Of a DNA stretch of 57,915 bases, positions 24,021 to 31,555 are shown piece by piece. The notes beneath the pieces were generated by a model that worked only from the letters and a program-made list of their open reading frames with translations, was not told the origin of the DNA and ran no database searches. Within the stretch, counting starts at the first letter, position 1. Every line of letters starts with the position of its first letter. Position numbers and translations under genes: made by a program. Source of the DNA: a virus; the IMG/VR virus record IMGVR_UViG_3300008459_000050, positions 1 through 57,915 of that record. The stretch is one strand, 5' to 3'.

Positions 24021-25241
24021 TTAGACGCCCAAATAATATCCAGCCAACACAAGTGTTCCGGTTATTTGAGTTCCAACATTTAAATTCTGTGTTCTCCACC
24101 AAACACCAGTATTTTGTCCAACTGCCTTACATTTACTTGATCCATTTGGAGTCTGTAGAGGGATTTCAATAAACTCAGTTCCAACTGTCATACTGCCAAC
24201 GGAACTATTAACTGCAAGATCATTAAATGGGAATCCAGATCCTGATAAACCTACTGAAATATAAGGACTGGCTGTGTTATCACCAGAAGTTGGAAAAAAC
24301 ATACAATTAGATGGTATAAATGTTCCTTTTCCTGTGTCTGTTGTAAAAAACAAGTTTTGAATAATATTGCCTGCTGATCCGCTTATAGTTGCTTTATATG
24401 TAGCATTTCTATTAACTGTGTCATATGTATATGTATTATCTATTGCTGTTAATTTACCTGTTGAATCAGCATATACAGCTCTTGTTGAATTACTTTGTAA
24501 ATCTGTTACATTTACTGAGCCGGATACAACTACCTTATTTGTATAAACTTCAAATATATTACTTCTTTTAGGAAAAGGAAAAATAAATTGATCTCCATTT
24601 CCAATTAACATTAATGCAGTTGAGCTTGTTTGATTCAATATTCCTTGGACGTGCTGATGTGAAGCAGAAGCAATCGTATCAAAACCCTCAGAATGAGAAT
24701 AATCACCATACGCTATAGTCCCAAGCCCTTCTGCGTGTGAAGAATATCCATAAGCTTTTGTGGTGCTTCCTTCTGCGTGAGAATTATCGCCATGTGCTTC
24801 TGTGCGACCTCCCTCTGCATGTGAAAATGCACCAGAAGCAACAGATCCACTTCCTTCAGCATGTGAATAAATACCAGTTATATTTAACAATACTCCATTA
24901 GCAAATGATCCACTAATAATATTTGTGTTTGTAAATATATTTGAAGCTGTTAAAATAGCAAATTCTGTTGAATTTATACCATCTAATTTATCAGCATTTG
25001 AAGCTGTTCCAGTCAGATCTCCTTTAAAGCCAGCAGATGCTGTAACAGTAATAACAGATAAATTGTCAGGAATATTAGACGATGGTAAATTTGTTAATTG
25101 TGACCCATCACCTTTAAATGACCCAGTAACTTTTTGATCAACTTGATCGTTACGAACAAATTGAGTGGAACTAAGCCCATCTAAAGTATTTGCATTAAGA
25201 GGTGAAGGTAGTTTTGTTTTAGGATTTGTTATACTGGACAT
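24021..25241 (-). CDS. Tail fibre with Hep_Hag/YadA-head-like repeats
   Basis: A 406-aa fibre protein. Residues 19-28 and about 83-94 carry the fibre motif LDGxxSTxF, and FKGDGSQLTNLP (42-53) is a common fibre element. Five 14-residue repeats with SHAEG at 126, 140, 154, 168 and 182 (the last SHSEG) form a left-handed roll like the head of YadA-type trimeric adhesins. A C-terminal beta domain of about 150 residues follows. By analogy the protein is trimeric and binds the host surface. A strong terminator follows the gene. Confidence 0.85.
   Translation of the reverse strand: MSSITNPKTKLPSPLNANTLDGLSSTQFVRNDQVDQKVTGSFKGDGSQLTNLPSSNIPDNLSVITVTASAGFKGDLTGTASNADKLDGINSTEFAILTASNIFTNTNIISGSFANGVLLNITGIYSHAEGSGSVASGAFSHAEGGRTEAHGDNSHAEGSTTKAYGYSSHAEGLGTIAYGDYSHSEGFDTIASASHQHVQGILNQTSSTALMLIGNGDQFIFPFPKRSNIFEVYTNKVVVSGSVNVTDLQSNSTRAVYADSTGKLTAIDNTYTYDTVNRNATYKATISGSAGNIIQNLFFTTDTGKGTFIPSNCMFFPTSGDNTASPYISVGLSGSGFPFNDLAVNSSVGSMTVGTEFIEIPLQTPNGSSKCKAVGQNTGVWWRTQNLNVGTQITGTLVLAGYYLGV
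24684..24866 (-). repeat. Five coding repeats of 14 codons (SHAEG units)
   Basis: Inside the fibre gene, five units of exactly 42 nt encode a core Ser-His-Ala/Ser-Glu-Gly with alternating small residues between them, as in Hep_Hag repeats. The units are diverged at the DNA level, so this is an old repeat and not a recent tandem duplication. Unit number could vary among related phages and so alter fibre length. Confidence 0.85.
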
Positions 25242-25244
25242 AAT

Positions 25245-25703
25245 TTAGTACACCTCTGTTACAGCAACAGTCATTGAAGCTGATGTAGCAATTGCTGATG
25301 AGCTTGGGACAAATATCATGTGTTTTAATGCTGATGTAGAAGGATCTGCAAAATAAGTAGCTCCACTATCTAACATAATTGAATAGCTTGATGGAGGTGC
25401 TGTATTGTCAGTTATTTCTCCAAATGTTCCACCAGCGGCAGACATTAAAATATAACATTTACCAATATCTGAGTTGTTTTGTATTACAATGCTTTTTCTA
25501 GTTTCAGCAAACTGTGCAACTGTTGGAGTCTTATTATCATCCCAGTTCCATCCAGACGGACCATTTGTATAATATAATGTATTGCTTGAAGTAGTAACTG
25601 TTGAAACTATTGAATGATTGGAAATATATCCATAACTAGAAGAATTTACTTGTAAACTTTTTAATGTTCCATTTCCATCTTTTATATATAAACTTTCAGA
25701 CAT
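25245..25703 (-). CDS. Hypothetical virion or fibre-associated protein
   Basis: A 152-aa Ser/Thr-rich, beta-type protein, MSESLYIKDGNGTLKSLQVN..., with no Cys-rich or catalytic motif. Its C-terminal half (ALKHMIFVPSSSAIATSASM) looks like a jelly-roll-type strand pattern. It is between the gp15-like neck gene and the Hep_Hag fibre gene and starts 3 nt after the fibre gene's frame boundary. A small decoration, head-fibre or tail-tip protein is possible; none is established. Confidence 0.65.
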   Translation of the reverse strand: MSESLYIKDGNGTLKSLQVNSSSYGYISNHSIVSTVTTSSNTLYYTNGPSGWNWDDNKTPTVAQFAETRKSIVIQNNSDIGKCYILMSAAGGTFGEITDNTAPPSSYSIMLDSGATYFADPSTSALKHMIFVPSSSAIATSASMTVAVTEVY

Positions 25704-25716
25704 TTTATTTCCTCTT

Positions 25717-26781
25717 TTATCCTAGAATCATCACAGCATATGAATCAACTGGTATAATTTCACCCATATCTATTGTTATTTGGTTTAAATCATTATAACC
25801 AATAGCAACTTCAACTTGTGAAAAGTCGGAGTCTGGGAGATTTTCTCTAACTCTTACAAGAATATCTTTTGAGTTATATCCATGAGTTAATGTATAGTTT
25901 GAATTTATGCCATCACCAATTATAAAAACTTTTTTAACAAGTACAGATGTCGAGAGTTGTTTAACACCAATATTGTTCTGTGGTAGTGTTCTACCTCTGC
26001 CCTGATCATCTTCACCAACAAACATAAGAGTTTCTTTTGGAAACTTTAATTCGACTGCGTTTTCTTGTTCTATTATCTGTGGTTTCTCTTGATTTGCACC
26101 TTCACCAATTAAATACCCAAGAACCTTAACATTTATTGTACTTTTATATTTTCTTTCTTCTTCACCAAGATTTATTGCTTCCTGTTGAAAGTTTTGATCC
26201 ATGAAAGATTCATAACGATAACCATCTTTTTTAATTAGGAAATAATTCTGTGCAACTCTTGACATGAAAGGTTGCATTATTTCATTCATCTGTGATTGAT
26301 AGTTAGTTAAGATATTTATTTTATATTCAACTGTTACATATACTGGGATAGGTACTGAAATAAATTTATAAACTTGTTTTTGATTCTTTTTTGAAGTTAC
26401 GAAATTTATTTGTCCACGAGTTTTTAATGTATCTGTGTTAGCAAAATTAGCTGTTTTATCTTGATTTAGTACTTTAGCATAAACATATCTGTCGTTATTT
26501 GGTGAAAGATTGGATTGAAATGCACCTTTTTTATTTGGATCTTTTGTTACGCTGGATCTTTCAATAGATATAATAGGAGGAATCAGTGAACCATTTTTAT
26601 CTCTTAGTTCACGGTTGTTTTTTATCTGGTATGCTCGTTCTGCTGATGACCAAATTACAGGAACCTTATCCCAGCCGTTTATTGTATTACAAAATAGGTT
26701 TAAACCCTCCACATATTCTAGGAAGGCACCGTCAATTGTTTCAATCGTACTTGGTAAAGTTTGTAAAACTTGTTCACTCAT
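25717..26781 (-). CDS. Probable tail sheath stabiliser / neck protein (T4 gp15-like)
   Basis: A 354-aa protein whose N-terminal two thirds follow the gp15 pattern: WDKVPVIWSSAERAYQIK, then LIPPIISIERSSVTKDPNKK, then VPIPVYVTVEYKINILTNYQ and a QMNEIMQPFMSR helix. In T4 gp15 similar segments (VPITYASKE, LPRINLHL, IKMIYELSIFTRYEDDM) are found. gp15 caps the top of the tail tube and sheath before joining the head. An extra C-terminal beta domain is present here. The assignment rests on remembered motif spacing and is tentative. Confidence 0.55.
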   Translation of the reverse strand: MSEQVLQTLPSTIETIDGAFLEYVEGLNLFCNTINGWDKVPVIWSSAERAYQIKNNRELRDKNGSLIPPIISIERSSVTKDPNKKGAFQSNLSPNNDRYVYAKVLNQDKTANFANTDTLKTRGQINFVTSKKNQKQVYKFISVPIPVYVTVEYKINILTNYQSQMNEIMQPFMSRVAQNYFLIKKDGYRYESFMDQNFQQEAINLGEEERKYKSTINVKVLGYLIGEGANQEKPQIIEQENAVELKFPKETLMFVGEDDQGRGRTLPQNNIGVKQLSTSVLVKKVFIIGDGINSNYTLTHGYNSKDILVRVRENLPDSDFSQVEVAIGYNDLNQITIDMGEIIPVDSYAVMILG

Positions 26782-26782
26782 T

Positions 26783-27688
26783 TTATATATCTAGTTTTAA
26801 TTTAAAAGTAAAGTCTCTACTTTCTGTTTTTCTTACTGGTTTAGCTAATTTTGCAACACCTATTAAATTTTTATGTTCATCATATATACCTATTTTACTA
26901 ATATAGGTTTGTTTCTCTAAACTACCAGTAAAGTTATCGTATGGATACTTTGTTATGTTTTTAATCTCCAAGTATTCAGGCTCTTTATAGAAATTAGAAC
27001 CAGATGAAACAGAATATTTTACTGAATCACTATATTTTACATAAGTTGGATTATTAGAATGGTTTAATTCCCCTTTTTCAGCATGTGTAAGCATTGTTAA
27101 GGTTGGAATATAACTTGTTCCATTAAATTTTAAATCATAATTTACTTTATCGTTTATCTCTTCCTCAGAACTTGTCCCATACTGACACCATTTTAAATTG
27201 CTTTCATGTTCCAAACTACCAGTTAATAATATAAATCCATGATTATATAGAACAACACCAGCTACGGAACCTGAGTGCGAGCCAGTTACTTCTTTTAGGG
27301 AGCCATTAAAATCAATATCTTGAAGTTTTGCAACAACAGAACCAGTATAATTTAATGTTAATTCTACTGATCCTTTCTGTATCGAAGAACCAAAAAAAAT
27401 AGATGGTATAGAAATAAGTGTTAATTCAGCATTACTTACATATTCTTCTTTAAATTTATAATCTGGGTTATTTACTGAATAATAATTTAAAGTATTTCTA
27501 AGTGCCTGTAATTTTTTTCTATCTCCAGTACTAGAATCGTAATATTTTATATCTATTGAACTTGATAAAGGTAATTGAAGTTTTAGTTCATTATTTGGAT
27601 TAAATTTATTTTTAAATATATTCTCTAATGTCGGCGTTCCAAATAATTCTCCGTATGTTGAGTATATGTAATAATCAGGATTTGACAT
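26783..27688 (-). CDS. Virion structural protein, paralogue of the 384-aa protein
   Basis: A 301-aa beta-rich protein. The C-terminal part, LNHSNNPTYVKY ... YISKIGIYDEHKNLIGVAKL and AKPVRKTESRDFTFKLKLDI, closely parallels the end of the 384-aa protein encoded at 27917-29071 (NEFNYSSNPTYLSG ... TTVGLYSPDNELLAVAKLSE). The two genes are therefore diverged duplicates. Tail or baseplate localisation is inferred from neighbours; the biochemical role is unknown. Confidence 0.75.
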   Translation of the reverse strand: MSNPDYYIYSTYGELFGTPTLENIFKNKFNPNNELKLQLPLSSSIDIKYYDSSTGDRKKLQALRNTLNYYSVNNPDYKFKEEYVSNAELTLISIPSIFFGSSIQKGSVELTLNYTGSVVAKLQDIDFNGSLKEVTGSHSGSVAGVVLYNHGFILLTGSLEHESNLKWCQYGTSSEEEINDKVNYDLKFNGTSYIPTLTMLTHAEKGELNHSNNPTYVKYSDSVKYSVSSGSNFYKEPEYLEIKNITKYPYDNFTGSLEKQTYISKIGIYDEHKNLIGVAKLAKPVRKTESRDFTFKLKLDI

Positions 27689-27900
27689 TATAATAGTGGT
27701 AAATATTGTGTTGTTGAAAATGCAAAATTTAAAGATGTTATAAAATTATCTGTTTCTGGTATTTTTAAACCATCTTGATATTTTACACTATCTTCAATAG
27801 AATTATTTATATACACTCTGCCGTTATAAATTTTAAATTCATAATGCGGATGAGTTTCTAGAGTATTTTTAAATATATCATTTTCTTCAAATTCTTTCAT
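27688..27900 (-). CDS. Small hypothetical protein in the structural block
   Basis: A 70-aa protein, MKEFEENDIFKNTLETHPHY..., with an acidic start and a hydrophobic end (TTQYLPLL). It lies between the two paralogous structural genes and shares 1 nt with the next. It matches no known family and has no membrane segment. Perfect operon spacing supports that it is translated. Confidence 0.6.
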   Translation of the reverse strand: MKEFEENDIFKNTLETHPHYEFKIYNGRVYINNSIEDSVKYQDGLKIPETDNFITSLNFAFSTTQYLPLL

Positions 27901-27916
27901 CCAAACAACCTCTGTA

Positions 27917-29071
27917 TTAGAAATCTAATCTTGTTCTAAGAATAAGTTCTGTTTGTGGATCTTTGCGAATAGGCTCAGAAAGCTTGGCAACAGCTAGCAA
28001 TTCATTGTCTGGTGAGTATAGACCAACTGTTGTTATATAAGAAACTGGGGCATCTGCTTGAGTGTTTTTTACATATATCTGACTTCCGCTTAGATATGTC
28101 GGATTAGAGCTATAATTAAATTCATTGTGATTAATACGACAGAAATAAATTGATGAATTTAACTCAGTTGTATTTTGGAATGTTATATTTTTAATATGAT
28201 CTCTGAATGCTTTGTTGATATCGTCAACCGTGCCAGATGCAAATAATTGTGCTTCATTCCAAGGAGAACCGTTATTTGGATCATCAAAATAGACTGCTTG
28301 AGTTGGAAGCGCTAACTGACCTTGAGTAGATAATTGAACTGATCCGGTTGGATTAAATGTAGTATCATACTTTGCAAATATATTTGTAGATAATGCAACA
28401 ACGCCAGCTTGATAGAAAATTAAACCAACTTCTTTGTTTGCTTGTGCAGTCGCTAAGGGATCATTATCGCCATTTTTTGCATATAAAATACCATATTCGC
28501 CAACTGGTGAATTAATAAAATTATTTGTTGAACCACTTGCGTCAACAATTTTAATAGTATCTGTAAATACAGTTGGTCCGCTTTCTACAGCACCAGTTAC
28601 ACCAACTTCAATTTCAAATGTACCTTTTTTAATTTCATCCTTAACAAGTAATCTATTGAAATTTAGGAAATACATATGGTAGAACTTATCTGATGTAGAA
28701 CCACCGGCTTGATCACCATCTCTATCAAATGTATAGATAGACCCAGTAGAATCATATCCAAGAAGCACTTGTGCCATTTGGTTGTATGTATTTACTTTTT
28801 TGTTATACTCTTCTGTGTCTGTTGAATTAAACCAAGGAGCAGCAAACTTAGGTGATATACCAACCGTCATATCAAAAAGTTGATTAGCTGATGAGCTTTG
28901 CCAAGGATAATCATAAACACTTTGAAACATTCCATGTGTATATGATTTAATATTGCTGCCATTATACACAGAACTGGAGACAATGCTTCCGGTGATTGGA
29001 ATATTTTCATGCAATAGTGTTCTTGTTGAAACAACGTCGTTATCTAAAAAGCTTTTATATGTTGTAGCCAT
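27917..29071 (-). CDS. Virion structural protein (contractile-tail block)
   Basis: A 384-aa protein, MATTYKSFLDNDVVSTRTLL..., with a Gly/Ser/Thr-rich beta pattern. Its N-terminal part (LLHENIPITGSIVSSSVYNG) and mid-region (MYFLNFNRLLVKDEIKKGTF) resemble conserved virion proteins of uncultured marine T4-like phages that I cannot name. The C-terminal 80 residues match the 301-aa paralogue. Such proteins probably belong to the baseplate or tail. It ends 16 nt before the small 70-aa gene. Confidence 0.75.
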   Translation of the reverse strand: MATTYKSFLDNDVVSTRTLLHENIPITGSIVSSSVYNGSNIKSYTHGMFQSVYDYPWQSSSANQLFDMTVGISPKFAAPWFNSTDTEEYNKKVNTYNQMAQVLLGYDSTGSIYTFDRDGDQAGGSTSDKFYHMYFLNFNRLLVKDEIKKGTFEIEVGVTGAVESGPTVFTDTIKIVDASGSTNNFINSPVGEYGILYAKNGDNDPLATAQANKEVGLIFYQAGVVALSTNIFAKYDTTFNPTGSVQLSTQGQLALPTQAVYFDDPNNGSPWNEAQLFASGTVDDINKAFRDHIKNITFQNTTELNSSIYFCRINHNEFNYSSNPTYLSGSQIYVKNTQADAPVSYITTVGLYSPDNELLAVAKLSEPIRKDPQTELILRTRLDF

Positions 29072-29095
29072 GTTTATGTTAGCCTCTTTCTAATT

Positions 29096-29995
29096 TTATG
29101 ATACTTTCTTTACTATAGCGATTGGAATATCTAGTGAATAACCGGTCGTTAAACCAGTTACGCGAACAGTTGTAGAGATTTTTTTACAAGAAATTGAATT
29201 TATAGTAGTTGGTTTGCCTAGTTTATCAAATAGATAGTCGTTCGCAGTTAGATTTGATGTTCCGCGGGCAATAGAAAATGTAAATCTTGTTCCTCTACTA
29301 CCAAGTAATATAGAATTTTTGGTATCATTACTATTGCCGCCACCAATATCTGTAATCATGTCATTGCTATCATTTAATGAAAAATAATAAGCTGCCATAT
29401 AGTCATCATCAACATAAGAATATTGCTTTGCTACACCAGTATGATCAGCGATAGAAGCAAACCTTGAATCAAATTCAACTAAATATTGTGTTTCTTTTAA
29501 ATCAGTTTTAATAGGATTATTTGGATTTTCAGCTACGTTATCAATCCCTTGATCTATAACGATAGTTCCTGGAGCATCGGTAGCATCTGCGTTGATTAAC
29601 CCAGTTGTATCATTAAAAATACCTGCTGTGTTTTGACCAACTATCACAACAAATCCATTTTGAACAACATCAGTGGAAGGATTATATTGAGTAATATTTG
29701 TATTAACTTTCATTACTGGCATATATAGTAGATCGTTTCTTGTTATGGAAACAAGTCTGCTATTTAGTGATGATAGGTTGTTTGTAAAAGCTTCAAATAC
29801 TGGTGTTGTCCTGATATTACTATCGGCCTGTGCACTTGGACTGTTTTTATCATATAGACGATAGTTAATTTCATCGTCCCCAAGAGCGAACTTAGTTATA
29901 CGAAAAGAACCGTCGCCTTTTGCAAGACGCATTCTACCTGTATCGGTAAGTACTGCATCAAGAATTATATCACCACTGTTATCTAAAAATGCCAT
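29096..29995 (-). CDS. Conserved virion structural protein
   Basis: A 299-aa protein beginning MAFLDNSGDIILDAVLTDTG, then RMRLAKGDGSFRITKFALGD. This start is a signature I recognise from structural proteins of marine T4-like phages. The 310-aa protein at 34119-35051 starts with a similar plan (LDIQLTHYGRYLLSKGKFKPKY), suggesting a shared N-terminal domain. AGGAG (30005-30009) precedes the ATG, and a late-promoter-like CATAAATAC lies at 30015-30023. Precise virion location is unknown. Confidence 0.75.
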   Translation of the reverse strand: MAFLDNSGDIILDAVLTDTGRMRLAKGDGSFRITKFALGDDEINYRLYDKNSPSAQADSNIRTTPVFEAFTNNLSSLNSRLVSITRNDLLYMPVMKVNTNITQYNPSTDVVQNGFVVIVGQNTAGIFNDTTGLINADATDAPGTIVIDQGIDNVAENPNNPIKTDLKETQYLVEFDSRFASIADHTGVAKQYSYVDDDYMAAYYFSLNDSNDMITDIGGGNSNDTKNSILLGSRGTRFTFSIARGTSNLTANDYLFDKLGKPTTINSISCKKISTTVRVTGLTTGYSLDIPIAIVKKVS

Positions 29996-30014
29996 TTAAA
30001 CAATCTCCTAGCTT

Positions 30015-30023
30015 GTATTTATG
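30015..30023 (-). promoter_or_regulatory. Candidate T4-type late promoter (CATAAATAC)
   Basis: In the 42-nt gap before the 299-aa structural gene, the minus strand reads CATAAATAC, matching 7 of 8 positions of the T4 late consensus TATAAATA. It is followed 5 nt later by the AGGAG ribosome site. A gp55-like sigma factor is encoded in this window, which would recognise such a site. In DNA this AT-rich the motif occurs by chance, so only its position in a gap supports it. Confidence 0.35.
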
Positions 30024-30037
30024 TTTTAATTAGTCTG

Positions 30038-31555
30038 TTATGTAGAATTATCAACATTTAAAACAAAATTAATATCCATCTTTTTGCCAGATGATTTAGA
30101 TGTTAATCTTATTTTTATTTTTTTACCCCAAACCGCATTCTCGTCTGGGCCTGGATTTATGTCGCTGATTGAGTCAGGTGGATTAATTTCATTAACTAAC
30201 GTATTAATTAACGATGGTTTGATTGATAAAAATCTTTTTAATTTTTTAGTTGGAATAAGAGAAGATGACTTTGTTTCCATATCATATATTCTAACCAATG
30301 GATATATCGCTCCACCATCATTTATCATTTCAAACTGAAATATTTCTGTTGGAGGTGAAACATTGTCGTGATTATCCACACATCTAAATGAATAATAATA
30401 TTTTTTGTTTTGTTTGATGTTTGTATCTTCGTAGCTCCATGAGGAACCTACGTCTTCTGTGTTTTTAAGTAAATTATGTTCTTTTATTATATCTTCATAC
30501 TTAGTCGGAGCTAATTCACTTTTAAATATTTGAAATTTTGATGCTGGTTCGTCGCTTTGATAGGTTAATTTATCGTCATCTCTCTCTTGAGCTTGTTTTA
30601 GATCTTCAAAATGTCTTCCTTCCCCATCTAAATAAGGATGAGCTAATAAATCTTTTCTACCAATACCAGTATTTAAAAATATTCTTACTTTGTCTGAAAT
30701 ACCTGCATATGGTACGAATTCTATATTTGGCTCAACAGGAGGATAATCAAGAATTTTATTGCCAAGGAAATATTGAAATGATTCTTCGTCCACATAGCAA
30801 CTAAAAATAGAATCATTTATTGAAATAATTTTTTGTAACTTATAATTATATAATTGACCATATTTTACTTGTGTATCAATTATATTAATATCTTCCGATG
30901 ATGTTTCTTTTATGTTTGGTATGTACCAAGTTTGTATTGCTTCGCCAGTTGTATTTGAAGTATTATATTTAGTTAAAATATAGCCAATTATTTCCTCATA
31001 ATTATTATTGTTATTTTTATTATATATAGGATAACCGTTTAAAGAGTTATATAATTTTGTATAATTTGCATATTGATCGTAACTGTCTAGATTAGTATTT
31101 CTTATCTTATCTAAAGATATAGGACTATTATTTTTTATCTGTTCAAACAATTCATTATATAAATTTAAATTAGTTAAATATTCTGTTATATATTTTTCTG
31201 TGGTATCAACAGTTTTAAAACTTATTTGACAATAAAATGGAAAACTATATTTATAAGAATAATAATTATTACCTACATTAATTATTGGTTGTGTAGTATC
31301 ATAATTTGCAAACAATTCTAATTTAGTTTCATCGTCAAATATCCCAGAAACTTCTTCATTATTAACATTCTCAACAACCAAATTATCGATAACATCATAA
31401 AAATTAGGTAATTGTAATTCTGATATATTATTACGAGAGCAATATTCCTCATAAAACTTAGAATAATAATTATAATTATAGGTTACTCTGAAGCTATATT
31501 CTCCATCATTACCAGTTTCATTCTTTTTTCTAGCTATATACTTTACATTACTCAT
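30038..31555 (-). CDS. Hypothetical virion protein with Fn3-like C-terminal part
   Basis: A 505-aa Asn/Tyr-rich protein, MSNVKYIARKKNETGNDGEY.... Around residues 385-430 the sequence WSYEDTNIKQNKKYYYSFRC, then VDNHDNVSPPTEIFQFEM, resembles a fibronectin-III-type strand pattern, a domain common on phage tails. It overlaps the upstream 854-aa gene by 1 nt. It could be a baseplate or tail surface protein. The rest shows no recognised family. Confidence 0.7.
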   Translation of the reverse strand: MSNVKYIARKKNETGNDGEYSFRVTYNYNYYSKFYEEYCSRNNISELQLPNFYDVIDNLVVENVNNEEVSGIFDDETKLELFANYDTTQPIINVGNNYYSYKYSFPFYCQISFKTVDTTEKYITEYLTNLNLYNELFEQIKNNSPISLDKIRNTNLDSYDQYANYTKLYNSLNGYPIYNKNNNNNYEEIIGYILTKYNTSNTTGEAIQTWYIPNIKETSSEDINIIDTQVKYGQLYNYKLQKIISINDSIFSCYVDEESFQYFLGNKILDYPPVEPNIEFVPYAGISDKVRIFLNTGIGRKDLLAHPYLDGEGRHFEDLKQAQERDDDKLTYQSDEPASKFQIFKSELAPTKYEDIIKEHNLLKNTEDVGSSWSYEDTNIKQNKKYYYSFRCVDNHDNVSPPTEIFQFEMINDGGAIYPLVRIYDMETKSSSLIPTKKLKRFLSIKPSLINTLVNEINPPDSISDINPGPDENAVWGKKIKIRLTSKSSGKKMDINFVLNVDNST

